Assembly: GCF_014650695.1 (NCBI RefSeq)
Contig: NZ_BMVL01000016.1
Span: forward strand, 137,483 to 187,634
From: Streptomyces avidinii
GTDB taxonomy: Bacteria > Actinomycetota > Actinomycetes > Streptomycetales > Streptomycetaceae
Direction: 5' to 3'
DNA length: 50,152 nucleotides
Numbering within the stretch: position 1 is the stretch's first letter; every line of letters begins with the position of its first letter. Of this stretch, positions 1-7,750 are shown piece after piece. The position numbers were made by a program, and so were the translations under genes. The notes beneath the pieces were generated by a model that ran no database searches, was not told where the DNA came from, and saw only the letters and a list, made by a program, of their open reading frames with translations.

Positions 1-1634
1 GAGGCCACCGCCAGCGCATCCGCTGCCGAGCCCAGTGCCGCGGCCACGGCGACCTCGTACCCGGGGGTCACCGACAGCCGCTGCGCCGCCGGGCCCAGCA
101 GCCCGGCCAGCCGCTCCCGCGCAGCGAGCAGCGCGCCCGTACCGTCCTTGCGGCGCAGCCCGAGCGCGAGCGCCTCCCGCCGCGCCGAGACGGCCGCACG
201 TGAGCGATCCGCCGCGGACAGGGCGTCGCGCGCGGCGGACAGGGCCGTCTCCGCCGCCGCCAGCCGCTCCCGGGCTGCCTCGTGGTCCGTGTCGGCTGAC
301 GGGTCGTCCTGCCCGCCGACCTCCTCCGCCAGCGCCTCGTACTCCTCCTGCGCGGCTGCGGCCCGGGACTGCGCGGCGTCCCGCGCCGCGACGAGCCGGT
401 CGATCTCGGCCTGCGCCGCTCCCGCGCGGGAGCGGGCCGCGCCGAGCCGCCCGGTCAGCCGGGCCAGCCCCTCGCGGCGGTCGGCGATGGCCCGCGCGGC
501 GTCCCGCAGCCGCCTTTCCTCGTCGGCCAGCGCCCGCTCCAGCTCGGCCCGGTGCTCGGCCGTGTCCTCCAGCGCCCGCGAGGCCGCCTCCAGAGCCGCC
601 GTCAGTTCCGCCTCCTGCTCGCGGATCCGCGCGGCCTCCCGCTCCATGTCCTCGGGATCGCGGCCGCGCCGCTCCTCCTCGGCCGGAGCCGTCGCGCTCT
701 TGACCCGCGCGTCCGCCAGGGACGCGGTCCCCCGCACGCGTTCGGCGAGCTGCGACAGCTCGTACCAGGTCTGCTGCGCCCGCTGCAGCCGCGGTGCGAG
801 CTCCCGGACCGCCTCCTCCAGCTCCGCCTCGCGCCGCAGTGCTCCCGCCAGCTGGGCCTCGGCGGCCTCCTTGCGCTCCTTGAGCGCCGCCTCGTCCGCG
901 ATCTCCGCGTCGAGCGCGCGCCGCAGTACGACCAGGTCGTCCGCGAGCAGCCTCAGCCGCGCGTCGCGCAGGTCGGCCTGGATCACGGCCGCCCGCCGGG
1001 CGACCGCCGCCTGCCGCCCCAGGGGCTTGAGCTGGCGCCGCAGCTCGTCGCCCAGGTCCTGGACGCGCGCGAGGTTGGCCTGCATCGCGTCCAGCTTCCG
1101 CAGCGCCTTCTCCTTGCGCTTGCGGTGCTTGAGTACGCCGGCCGCCTCCTCGATGAAGGCACGGCGGCCCATGGGATCGGCGTGCAGTACGGAGTCCAGC
1201 TGGCCCTGGCCGACGATGACGTGCATCTCGCGGCCGATGCCGGAGTCGGAGAGCAGCTCCTGGATGTCGAGCAGGCGGCAGGTGTCACCGTTGATCTGGT
1301 ACTCGCTGCTGCCGCCGCGGAACATGATCCGGGTGATGGTGACTTCGGCGTAGTCGATGGGCAGCGCGCCGTCGGAGTTGTCGATCGTCAGCGACACCTC
1401 GGCGCGCCCGAGCGGCGGACGCCCGGTGGTCCCGGCGAAGATGACGTCCTCCATCTTCCCGCCGCGCAGGGACTTGGCTCCCTGTTCGCCCATGACCCAG
1501 GACAGCGCGTCCACCACATTGGACTTGCCGGAGCCGTTCGGGCCCACGACACAGGTGATACCGGGCTCGAAGCGCAGGGTGGTCGCGGACGCGAAGGATT
1601 TGAAGCCACGCAGGGTCAGGGACTTGAGGTGCAC
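1..1634 (-). CDS. smc: Chromosome segregation ATPase SMC, N-terminal part (runs off the window)
   Basis: SMC forms the DNA-entrapping ATPase dimer that, with ScpA/ScpB, compacts and segregates the chromosome. Translation starts at a GTG at 1634 and gives MHLKSLTLRGFKSF, the classic SMC N-terminus. A Walker A P-loop (GPNGSGKSN) follows at about residue 32. Roughly 544 codons are present: the N-terminal head half, then a long Ala/Arg/Glu-rich coiled coil. The last visible residues (TPGYEVAVAAALGSAADAL) look like the start of the hinge domain. The second coiled coil and the Walker B/signature half lie outside the window. The reading frame lacks an early ATG, so the GTG start is essential. Family identification is certain; only the C-terminal half is unseen. 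Confidence 0.96.
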   Translation of the reverse strand, partial: MHLKSLTLRGFKSFASATTLRFEPGITCVVGPNGSGKSNVVDALSWVMGEQGAKSLRGGKMEDVIFAGTTGRPPLGRAEVSLTIDNSDGALPIDYAEVTITRIMFRGGSSEYQINGDTCRLLDIQELLSDSGIGREMHVIVGQGQLDSVLHADPMGRRAFIEEAAGVLKHRKRKEKALRKLDAMQANLARVQDLGDELRRQLKPLGRQAAVARRAAVIQADLRDARLRLLADDLVVLRRALDAEIADEAALKERKEAAEAQLAGALRREAELEEAVRELAPRLQRAQQTWYELSQLAERVRGTASLADARVKSATAPAEEERRGRDPEDMEREAARIREQEAELTAALEAASRALEDTAEHRAELERALADEERRLRDAARAIADRREGLARLTGRLGAARSRAGAAQAEIDRLVAARDAAQSRAAAAQEEYEALAEEVGGQDDPSADTDHEAARERLAAAETALSAARDALSAADRSRAAVSARREALALGLRRKDGTGALLAARERLAGLLGPAAQRLSVTPGYEVAVAAALGSAADALAVA

Positions 1635-1771
1635 GCCGCCGGACTCTACCTTTCGCGTTCGGTTTCACCCATGAAGGTGCTGGGCACAACTGACGCCAAT
1701 GGGATCAGGCCCCCCACCTGGCCCTGTGGTCCATGGCGTGGTGGTCCCGAAAAGAGGCCGAGGTAAGAACG

Positions 1772-1793
1772 AAGGGACGCCGAAGCGTCCCTT
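1772..1793 (-). terminator. Hairpin downstream of the 72-residue coiled-coil gene
   Basis: A perfect 9-bp stem (aagggacgc / gcgtccctt) with a CGAA loop lies about 40 bp past the stop of the minus-strand gene at 1835 and about 140 bp upstream of the smc start. It has no long T-tract, which is usual for Streptomyces terminators. It probably insulates smc from the gene upstream. Confidence 0.55.
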
Positions 1794-1834
1794 GCAGATC
1801 ATGCGGGGCTGGAGTCGAGCGACGAGTGAGCGGG

Positions 1835-2053
1835 TCAGGTGAGCGCAGGCTCCGCCTGGGGTACGTCGATGTCGATGCTGCCGAGCAGCGAGTCTCCGTC
1901 GTGCTGAGCGGCGGCCGCGTTCAGCGCGTCATTTTCGGACTGAATCCGTACGAGCTCGGACTCGAGGTCCTGGACGCGCTGCTGAAGCCGTCGCATCTCG
2001 GCGAGGAGTCGCGGGTCAGAACCGCCGACGTAACCGAGAAGCGCCTTTGCCAT
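1835..2053 (-). CDS. Small conserved coiled-coil protein, 72 aa, function unknown
   Basis: The ATG at 2053 is preceded by a good GGAGG about 10 bases upstream, so I prefer it to a longer 112-codon reading. The protein begins MAKALLGYVGGSDPRLLAEM. Residues 18-45 form a heptad-like coiled coil (RLQQRVQDLESELVRIQSEN), and the tail is acidic and Ala-rich. There is no signal peptide or membrane segment. I recognise it as a typical small Streptomyces protein next to smc but know no function. It lies in the same direction as smc, and a hairpin separates the two. The coiled coil suggests oligomerisation or partner binding; that is inference. Confidence 0.8.
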   Translation of the reverse strand: MAKALLGYVGGSDPRLLAEMRRLQQRVQDLESELVRIQSENDALNAAAAQHDGDSLLGSIDIDVPQAEPALT

Positions 2054-2402
2054 GATGGATGGTCCTCCACACTGAGTGACCGACCGAAGCGGTGTGGGTC
2101 GTGAGGGAATCGCACCCGCGGATGTCCGACAGCGACTGACAGTCACTGCGCTTACTACTGCCAACACTGCCAAACAGCTCAGGTGCGCGGGGCTTCCAGC
2201 GTCTCACCAAAAAGTTTGACGGTCAACACGATCACGCCCCGTATCGGCGGGCGCCCCCGGTCCCCGCAAGGGATGTGGAGATCATCCTCGTCTCCGAGCC
2301 TTCCACGGATCGCCCCCGTCGGCAACGCGTCGACGAGGAATGCGCAGTTCCGACCATGTGCGGCAGCTCAGAGGTGTGATGAGTGCATGATCAGTCGATC
2401 GG
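2054..2402. other. 349-bp intergenic stretch between the acylphosphatase gene and the coiled-coil gene
   Basis: I see no convincing gene here. The stretch contains an 11-bp perfect palindrome TTGACGGTCAA at 2216-2226, next to a run of five A (2208-2212). Read on the minus strand this gives TTGACC, a possible -35 box for the small gene at 2053, but no good -10 box follows at 16-18 bp. GC content is visibly lower around 2130-2230 than in the flanking genes, which fits a regulatory region. Confidence 0.4.
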
Positions 2403-2684
2403 TCACCGCATGCCGAATCCGTCGTAGCCACCGCGCGGTGTGCCCCAGATCTCTGTCACTCCGTCCACCCGGCCGGGCGTGTCGGAGGACCGCAGCCAGT
2501 CGAGGAGCCGGTGGCAATTCTCACGTTGACCTTCGGCGACCACCTGTACTCGCCCGTCGTCCAGGTTGAGCGCGAAGCCGACGACCCCACCGATCTCCAG
2601 AGCGTTCTCCCTGGTGAACCAGCGGAAGCCCACTCCCTGCACACGGCCGCGCACCCAGGCGGTCAGACGGACATCTTCATTCAT
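2403..2684 (-). CDS. Acylphosphatase, 93 aa
   Basis: This small enzyme hydrolyses carboxyl-phosphate bonds of acyl phosphates such as carbamoyl phosphate or 1,3-bisphosphoglycerate in the cytoplasm. The length (93 aa) is normal for the family. The signature GRVQGVGFRWFTRENA (residues about 13-28) supplies the phosphate-binding loop and the catalytic Arg (R22 in GFRWF). The second conserved block, GFALNLDDGRVQVVAEG, carries the catalytic Asn (N40). The ATG at 2684 starts MNEDVRLTAWVRG. The gene is monocistronic in appearance and faces away from the secreted CAP gene. The identification is firm. Confidence 0.95.
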   Translation of the reverse strand: MNEDVRLTAWVRGRVQGVGFRWFTRENALEIGGVVGFALNLDDGRVQVVAEGQRENCHRLLDWLRSSDTPGRVDGVTEIWGTPRGGYDGFGMR

Positions 2685-2762
2685 GCGTGAACGCTAACCG
2701 GGCGAGCACTTTCGGGACACATCGCCCCCCTGGACCCATGGCGTACAGTCGCGCACCAATGA

Positions 2763-2782
2763 ACTCACCCATTTGGGTGGGT
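2763..2782. promoter_or_regulatory. Inverted repeat upstream of the secreted CAP protein gene
   Basis: A 9-bp inverted repeat (actcaccca / tgggtgggt, one G:T pair, 2-base loop) sits 39-58 bp upstream of the chosen ATG at 2821. It lies between divergent genes and could be an operator or a 5' UTR hairpin. No regulator can be assigned from sequence. Confidence 0.35.
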
Positions 2783-2820
2783 AAGGGATGATCTTGATCC
2801 GGCAAGGAAGGCACGCTCCG

Positions 2821-3780
2821 ATGGGACGTCATCGACTCCCCACCGCGCCGCACAGCGGCGGCAAGCGCGGCACCGCCCTGCGCACCGGCCTGCTGGGCGT
2901 CTCGGTGGCCGTTGCCCTCGGCACGGCTGCCGTCACCACCGGCACGGTGCCGGTCGGTGGATCCTTCCCCTATGTGGGTGTCAGCGGTACGGATGCCCCC
3001 GCGGCCAAGGCCAAGGCCCCGGCCGACCCGGATACGGCACTGCGCGAGCAGAGCGGCCTCGCGAACCTCTCGGGCCGCGCCTCCACGGGCACCGGCGCGG
3101 GCACCGCGTCGCCGCGCCCGTCGGCCTCCGCGTCCCCTTCGCCTTCGGCCCCGCCGTCCGCGAGCCCCTCGCCGAGCAGCTCCCCCTCGGCCTCGCCGAG
3201 CACCCCTGCCGCTTCGAGCGCCTCGCCCTCCCCGTCCGCACCGGCGCCGGCCACGACGGCGCCCTCGCCCAGGGCCCCGCGCACCAGCCCGGCCGCACCG
3301 CCCGCCCCGGTGGCCTCCAGGAGCACGGCCGCCCCGGCCCCCTCGAAGCCGGCCACGCCCTCGAAGTCGGCCACCCCCGCGCCCCGGCCGCCGCTGGACA
3401 GCCACTCCGCGGAGGAGGCCTCCGTCGTCGAGCTGGTGAACCAGGAGCGCGCGCTGGCCGGGTGCAGCCCGGTCCGGGCCAATCCGCCGCTCGCGGCGCT
3501 GGCCGGGGCCTTCAGCCTGGACATGGCCACCCGCGGGTTCTTCAGCCACGACGACCCCGATGGCAACACCCCCTGGGACCGCGCCACCAAGGCCGGGCTC
3601 TCGGGCCTCGGCGGCGAGAACATAGCCCGCGGCCAGGGTGATGCCGAGGCCGTGATGAAGGCCTGGATGAACAGCCCGGAGCACAGGGCGAACATCCTCA
3701 ACTGCGAGTTCCGCACCCTGGGCGTCGGCGCCCACTTCGCCGCCGGCGGCCCCTGGTGGACCCAGGACTTCGGCTTCTGA
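2821..3780 (+). CDS. Secreted CAP/SCP-domain protein with long Ser/Pro/Ala linker, 319 aa
   Basis: I chose the ATG at 2821 because GGAAGG precedes it at good spacing; the upstream ATG at 2788 has no usable ribosome site. Residues about 20-45 form a signal or anchor segment (LLGVSVAVALGTAAVTTG) after a basic N-region. A low-complexity linker (PSASASPSPS-type and SKPATPSKSATPAP) spans residues about 90-195. The C-terminal 125 residues are a CAP domain (CYSTM/YkwD type): VVELVNQERALAGC, FFSHDDPDGNTPWDR, GENIARG, NSPEHRANIL, and a final WWTQDFGF. CAP proteins of this type are extracytoplasmic; their molecular function in Streptomyces is not settled. The linker probably spans the peptidoglycan. 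Confidence 0.9.
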   Translation: MGRHRLPTAPHSGGKRGTALRTGLLGVSVAVALGTAAVTTGTVPVGGSFPYVGVSGTDAPAAKAKAPADPDTALREQSGLANLSGRASTGTGAGTASPRPSASASPSPSAPPSASPSPSSSPSASPSTPAASSASPSPSAPAPATTAPSPRAPRTSPAAPPAPVASRSTAAPAPSKPATPSKSATPAPRPPLDSHSAEEASVVELVNQERALAGCSPVRANPPLAALAGAFSLDMATRGFFSHDDPDGNTPWDRATKAGLSGLGGENIARGQGDAEAVMKAWMNSPEHRANILNCEFRTLGVGAHFAAGGPWWTQDFGF

Positions 3781-3783
3781 TCG

Positions 3784-3808
3784 GGGCGGGCCCCACAGGG
3801 GCCCGCCC
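3784..3808. terminator. Bidirectional terminator between convergent CAP and flavodoxin genes
   Basis: An 11-bp GC-only stem (gggcgggcccc / ggggcccgccc) with loop aca fills the 30-bp gap between two convergent stop codons. Confidence 0.75.
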
Positions 3809-3810
3809 GC

Positions 3811-4422
3811 TCAGACCGCCGCGGTGGCCAGGGCCGCGCGGCCCGCGATGACGATGCGGGTCTGCTCGGCGACGCGCCGGCCGAGGTGCTCGGCGGTCGC
3901 GATGTCGGCCTTGTGGACCGCGTCCGCACCTTCGTCGGAGTTGGACTGGGCGGCGGCGCCGGCGAAGAAGCCGAGGCGGTTCAGGTCGTTCTCGGAGGCC
4001 GTGCTGGAGTTCCAACCCGGCTTCAGGCCGAGGTTGATCCAGCTCATGCCGTGCTGCGCGGCCAGGATCTGGAAGAACTGCAGGGTGTGCAGCTTGTCGC
4101 CGCTCTTGGACGCCGAGTTCGTGAAGCCGGCCGCCACCTTGTCCTGCCAGGCGTCACCGAACCAGCGCTTCGAGGAGGCCTCGGCGAAGACGTGGAAGGC
4201 GCCGGACGCGGTGCCCATGTAGGTCGGGGAGCCGAAGACGATCGCGTCGGAGGCGTCCAGCAGCTCCCACTGCGCGTCGTCGATCTCGTCGACCTTGATC
4301 AGGTGAACGGTCGCCCCGGCGTCCACGGCGCCGCTGCGGACCGCCTCCGCGACGACGGCGGTGTGGCCGTAGCCGGAGTGGTAGGCGATCGAGACGACGG
4401 GGGTGTGCGTGATTGCGGACAA
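3811..4422 (-). CDS. NAD(P)H-dependent flavodoxin/FMN reductase-like protein, 203 aa
   Basis: The protein has a flavodoxin fold that binds FMN, of the WrbA/NQO-like type that reduces quinones. Visible motifs are VVSIAYHSGYGHTAVVAEAV (first strand and phosphate-binding loop, near the N-terminus), FGSPTYMGTASGAF (second FMN loop) and GFTNSASKSGDKLHTLQ. I chose a TTG start at 4422 because GAGGGAGAG lies just upstream and the N-terminus SAITHTPVVSIAY is usual; upstream codons lack family similarity. It is divergent from an HxlR regulator 126 bp away, the common arrangement for redox-stress genes controlled by HxlR proteins. Control by that regulator is inferred. Confidence 0.88.
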   Translation of the reverse strand: MSAITHTPVVSIAYHSGYGHTAVVAEAVRSGAVDAGATVHLIKVDEIDDAQWELLDASDAIVFGSPTYMGTASGAFHVFAEASSKRWFGDAWQDKVAAGFTNSASKSGDKLHTLQFFQILAAQHGMSWINLGLKPGWNSSTASENDLNRLGFFAGAAAQSNSDEGADAVHKADIATAEHLGRRVAEQTRIVIAGRAALATAAV

Positions 4423-4490
4423 GGCTGATCTCTCCCTCGGAAAACTCCCGCCGCAGCACAGGGCGTGGTGCGACGAGAGAAAGAGAATCA

Positions 4491-4522
4491 CTAACTTTTG
4501 GAAAGCGCAACCCACGAGTTAG
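4491..4522. promoter_or_regulatory. Candidate HxlR operator in the flavodoxin/hxlR divergent promoter
   Basis: CTAACT at 4491-4496 and its inverse AGTTAG at 4517-4522 form a separated inverted repeat in an AT-richer patch between the divergent genes. HxlR proteins typically bind inverted repeats between themselves and the gene they control. The assignment is inference from position. Confidence 0.4.
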
Positions 4523-4548
4523 CGCTGTAGGGGCGTACGCTTGCCCTC

Positions 4549-4953
4549 ATGGAGACCCCTGCCTGCACCGATGCCGCCGAGACCGAGCAACCGTTCGACG
4601 TCTTCGCGCGCGCCTGCCCGTCCCGGGAAACCCTGGAACACGTCACCGGCCGCTGGGGCAGCCTCACCGTGGGCGCCCTGCGCGAGGGCCCGTGCCGCTT
4701 CAACGAACTGCGCCGCCGGGTCGAGGGCGTGAGCGAGAAGATGCTCTCCCAGACCCTGCACGCCCTGGAGCGCGACGGCATAGTCAACCGCGAGGCGCAG
4801 CCGACGAACCCGCCGCGCGTCGACTACGAACTGACCCCGCTCGGCGTCGAGGTCGCGGACCGGCTGCTCGCGCTCATCCACTGCCTGGAGGGGAGCATGC
4901 CGGCCGTGCTGACCGCCCGGGAGTCCTACGACGCCGCGCGCGGCGGCCGCTGA
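4549..4953 (+). CDS. HxlR-family winged-helix transcriptional regulator, 134 aa
   Basis: The HxlR domain spans about residues 25-115: CPSRETLEHVTGRWGSLTVGAL carries the family Cys and GRWG block, followed by RFNELRRRVEGVSEKMLSQTL (recognition helix region), LERDGIVNRE (wing) and YELTPLGVEVADRL. Cys24 sits where redox-sensing HxlR proteins (HypR, QorR) keep their reactive cysteine, so thiol or quinone sensing is plausible. The ATG at 4549 is close to the candidate operator, suggesting autoregulation. Its 3' end overlaps the mutM 3' end by 28 bp on the opposite strand. The likely target is the divergent flavodoxin gene. Confidence 0.9.
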   Translation: METPACTDAAETEQPFDVFARACPSRETLEHVTGRWGSLTVGALREGPCRFNELRRRVEGVSEKMLSQTLHALERDGIVNREAQPTNPPRVDYELTPLGVEVADRLLALIHCLEGSMPAVLTARESYDAARGGR

Positions 4954-5810
4954 CAGCGCGGGCAGAAGTAGCTCGACCTGTTCATCCACGGGCGGCGGCG
5001 CATCGGCGTGCCGCAGCGCCGGCAGGGCTCGTCCTCGCGTCCGTAGGCATCGAGCGCACGGTCGAAGTAGCCCGACTCCCCGTTCACGTTGACGTAGAGG
5101 CTGTCGAAGCTGGTGCCGCCGACGGCGAGGGCGGCATTCATGACGTCCCGGACGTGGCCGAGGAGTTCCGCGCTCCGGGGGCGCGTGAGGTTGGCCGTGG
5201 GGCGCTCGTAGTGCAGTTTGGCGCGCCAGAGCGCCTCGTCCGCGTAGATGTTGCCGACCCCGCTGATCAGGGACTGGTCCAGCAGCGCCCGCTTGACGGT
5301 GGTCCGCTTGGCGCGCAGCGCGAGGTGGTAGGACACCTCGTCGAACAGCGGGTCCAGGGGGTCGCGCGCAATGTGCGCGATGACGTCGGGCAGGCCGTCG
5401 GTGGTGTTCTCGTGCAGGGAGAGCCCGCCGAAGGTCCGCTGGTCCACGAAGCGCAGTTCCGTCCCCGCGGCTCCCGCGGCGGAATCGCGGCCGGAATCGG
5501 TGAACCGCACCCGGATCCGAAGGTGCTTCTCGTCGGGGGCGTCCTGCGGCTGCACGAGCAGCTGCCCGCTCATCCCGAGGTGCCCGAGCACGGACAGGTC
5601 CCGCCCCTCCAGCGGCAGCCACAGGTACTTGCCGCGCCGCTGCGGCACTCCGACGGTCTCCCCGCGCAGCCGCTGCGCGAAGTCGGCCCCGCCGCCCGGG
5701 TGGCGGCGTACGGCTCGCGGGTGCAGGACCTCGACGGTCTCGATCGTCCGCCCGGCCACCCAGCGCTCCAGCCCCCGCCGCACGACTTCGACTTCGGGCA
5801 GCTCGGGCAC
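4926..5810 (-). CDS. mutM: Formamidopyrimidine-DNA glycosylase, 294 aa
   Basis: MutM/Fpg removes 8-oxoguanine and formamidopyrimidines and nicks the abasic site. The GTG at 5810 follows GGGAGG at ideal spacing and yields MPELPEVEVVRRGLE, placing the catalytic Pro2 and Glu3 correctly. Other features are the H2TH region (QSLISGVGNIYADEALW) and a C-terminal zinc finger (CRRCGTPMRRRPW, then FCPRCQ), giving four Cys ligands. Length is about normal, with a short Ala/Arg tail. The gene lies downstream of rnc, but a long hairpin separates them, so it may have its own promoter. The stop codon region overlaps the convergent hxlR end. Confidence 0.97.
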   Translation of the reverse strand: MPELPEVEVVRRGLERWVAGRTIETVEVLHPRAVRRHPGGGADFAQRLRGETVGVPQRRGKYLWLPLEGRDLSVLGHLGMSGQLLVQPQDAPDEKHLRIRVRFTDSGRDSAAGAAGTELRFVDQRTFGGLSLHENTTDGLPDVIAHIARDPLDPLFDEVSYHLALRAKRTTVKRALLDQSLISGVGNIYADEALWRAKLHYERPTANLTRPRSAELLGHVRDVMNAALAVGGTSFDSLYVNVNGESGYFDRALDAYGREDEPCRRCGTPMRRRPWMNRSSYFCPRCQRPPRAAS

Positions 5811-5876
5811 GGTATACCTCCCAGGACGCGGATCCGGACGCTCCCGGCGAGCGTACCGGCCCCCCGTGAACGACAA

Positions 5877-5907
5877 CCGCCCGCCCCTGCGAGGCAGGAG
5901 CGGGCGG
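5877..5907 (-). terminator. Hairpin after rnc
   Basis: A 14-bp GC-rich stem with a single C/A mismatch and a GAG loop starts 20 bp after the rnc stop codon and 67 bp before mutM. It is either a terminator or, since the upstream gene encodes RNase III, a processing site; the sequence cannot distinguish these. Confidence 0.6.
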
Positions 5908-5926
5908 GTACGTCCCGAAGGAAGCG

Positions 5927-6775
5927 TCAGGCCTCCGGCGCCGGGTCGGCGGGCGTCGGCACCCCGCCGTCCCCGGTCCCGGCCGAAGCCGGGACCTCGG
6001 CCGGAGCGGCTGCGGCGACGGCTGCCGCCGCAGCGGTCCGCTCGTCCGCGGCGGCGCGGATACCGCGCCATGCGGACTCCGCGGCCTGCTGTTCCGCTTC
6101 TTTCTTGCTGCGGCCGGTGCCGGTGCCGTACGAGACACCACCGACGCGGGCGGCAGCAGTGAAGGTCTTCTCGTGGTCCGGACCTGTCTCGGAGACCAGG
6201 TACTCGGGCACGCCAAGGCCTTCGGCGGCCGTGAGTTCCTGGAGACTGGTCTTCCAGTCCAGGCCGGCCCCGAGGTTCGAGGACTTCTCGATGAGCGGGT
6301 CGAAGAGCCGGTGAACCAGCTCCGAGGCCGCGTCGAGGCCCTGATCGAGGTAGACCGCGCCGATCACCGCTTCAAGGGTGTCGGCGAGGATGGAGGCCTT
6401 GTCCCGGCCACCCGTACCCTCTTCGCCCCGGCCGAGCCGGATGAAGGAGCCGAGTTCGAGGCCGCGCCCGACCTCCGCCAGTGCACGCGAGTTGACCACC
6501 GCGGCCCGAAGCTTGGCCAGCTGGCCTTCGGGGAGATCGGGGTGAGTCGTGTACAGCGTGTCCGTGACCACCAGGCCCAGCACGGAGTCCCCGAGGAACT
6601 CCAGCCGTTCGTTGGTGGGCAGACCGCCGTTCTCGTACGCGTACGAGCGGTGGGTCAGTGCACGCACCAGAAGGGCGGACTCGAGTTGGTACCCGAGCCG
6701 CCCTTCCAGAAGCGTGTGGGACGAGGCCGCGTTGTTACTGTCTGCCTGCTTCTCAGCGTTGGACAGCTCAGACAT
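5927..6775 (-). CDS. rnc: Ribonuclease III, 282 aa
   Basis: RNase III cleaves double-stranded RNA in rRNA and mRNA processing; the Streptomyces enzyme (AbsB) is also a global regulator of antibiotic production (known for S. coelicolor). The ATG at 6775 gives MSELSNAEKQADSNN. The catalytic signature NERLEFLGDSVLGLVVTD lies at about residues 53-70, a second acidic cluster DTLEAVIGAVYLD near 125, and a C-terminal dsRNA-binding domain (DWKTSLQELTAAEGLGVPEY, then GTGRSKKEAEQQAAESAW) at about 170-240. A 40-residue Ala/Pro-rich tail follows. It sits 19 bp after rpmF and is probably co-transcribed with DUF177-rpmF. Confidence 0.97.
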   Translation of the reverse strand: MSELSNAEKQADSNNAASSHTLLEGRLGYQLESALLVRALTHRSYAYENGGLPTNERLEFLGDSVLGLVVTDTLYTTHPDLPEGQLAKLRAAVVNSRALAEVGRGLELGSFIRLGRGEEGTGGRDKASILADTLEAVIGAVYLDQGLDAASELVHRLFDPLIEKSSNLGAGLDWKTSLQELTAAEGLGVPEYLVSETGPDHEKTFTAAARVGGVSYGTGTGRSKKEAEQQAAESAWRGIRAAADERTAAAAAVAAAAPAEVPASAGTGDGGVPTPADPAPEA

Positions 6776-6794
6776 TGCGCCTCTCACCAGCCGC

Positions 6795-6968
6795 TCAGAC
6801 CTCGAGGACCTGGCGCTTGTTGTAGGTGCCGCAGCTCGGGCACGCAATGTGCTGGAGCTTCGGCTCCTGGCAACGCTCACACGAAACCAGGGTGGGGACC
6901 GCAGCCTTCCACTGCGACCGGCGGTGGCGCGTGTTGCTGCGCGACATCTTCCGCTTCGGAACAGCCAC
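6795..6968 (-). CDS. rpmF: 50S ribosomal protein L32, 57 aa
   Basis: GTG start at 6968 gives MAVPKRKMSRSNTRHRRSQW, the standard L32 N-terminus. Two CxxC pairs (CERC and CPSC) form a zinc-binding ribbon, so this is the C+ (zinc-containing) type. The C-terminus TYNKRQVLEV is normal. It follows the DUF177 gene with a gap of two bases, the widespread DUF177-rpmF arrangement, and precedes rnc by 19 bp. Confidence 0.97.
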   Translation of the reverse strand: MAVPKRKMSRSNTRHRRSQWKAAVPTLVSCERCQEPKLQHIACPSCGTYNKRQVLEV

Positions 6969-6970
6969 GG

Positions 6971-7639
6971 CTACTTCTCCTGCTTCTCGGCGGCGCCCTG
7001 AACTCCGTCAGAGGCAGTGCCGCTCATGTTGTCCTTCTCGTCGTCCTGATCGGTCACGACGAGTCCCTGCAATGCCGCCCAACGGATGTCGACGGCGTCA
7101 TGGTGGTGGTCCGGGTCGTCGTTCAGGCTGAGCCCGCAATCGGGGCACAGTCCGAGACAGTCCTCCCGGCACACCGGCTGCATGGGCAGTGCAAGCACCA
7201 CCACATCCCGCAGCACGGGTTCGAGGTCGAACAAACCGTCCTCGAGGAAGAGCGTGTCCTCGTCGTCCTCGGCGTCGTCGGCCGGTTCCGCCTTGGAGCG
7301 GCTCCGGTCGTCGGCGTCAGGGTACGAGAACATCTCCTGGAAGTCCGCCTTGAGCTCGCGCTCGACGGACTCCAGACACCTTACGCACTCCCCTACGGCC
7401 TGCGCACGGGCGGTGCCTGTGACAAGCACCCCTTCCATGACCGACTCGAGGCGGAGGCTGAGCTTCACCGGGGCGCCTTCCGGCACTCCGATGACGCCGG
7501 CGAGACCGAAGTCCGCCGGTGCCGCGATCTCACGGGACAGCCGCTGCATGGCACCAGGACGCCGACCCAGCTCGTGCGTGTCGAACACGAGGGGGTTGCT
7601 GTGGTCGAGGCGGGTATTCAGGGCCGTTCCTGCTTTCAC
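6971..7639 (-). CDS. DUF177 (YceD-like) protein linked to rpmF
   Basis: DUF177 proteins are encoded next to rpmF and are implicated in 23S rRNA accumulation in bacteria and plastids (known for YceD). The family core here is FDTHELGRRPG at the N-terminus, TARAQAVGECVRCLESVE in the middle, then an acidic insert (DDAEDDEDTLFLED) and a C-terminal cysteine cluster (CREDCLGLCPDCG). The start is uncertain: GTG 7639 is the first conventional codon (222 aa), but the better ribosome site (GCAGGAAC) precedes a CTG at 7621 giving LNTRLDHSNPLVFD (216 aa). Two bases separate its stop from rpmF, so translational coupling is likely. Confidence 0.87.
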   Translation of the reverse strand: MKAGTALNTRLDHSNPLVFDTHELGRRPGAMQRLSREIAAPADFGLAGVIGVPEGAPVKLSLRLESVMEGVLVTGTARAQAVGECVRCLESVERELKADFQEMFSYPDADDRSRSKAEPADDAEDDEDTLFLEDGLFDLEPVLRDVVVLALPMQPVCREDCLGLCPDCGLSLNDDPDHHHDAVDIRWAALQGLVVTDQDDEKDNMSGTASDGVQGAAEKQEK

Positions 7640-7750
7640 AGATCGCTGAAGATCAAAAATTCCGCCGCCCCAGGGCAGCATGGATCGCGGTGCATACGCG
7701 CGACCGAAGAGCCAGGATACCCGGCGCGGCGCCCAGCGCCCAATCCGGTA

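Noticed and set aside
2788..2820. ATG 2788 as start of the CAP protein
   Set aside because: Purine-rich AAGGG abuts the codon with no spacing; ATG 2821 has GGAAGG at correct distance and gives a better signal peptide.
4413..6314. 633-codon plus-strand open frame over mutM and rnc
   Set aside because: Low-complexity shadow; both minus-strand genes have complete motifs.
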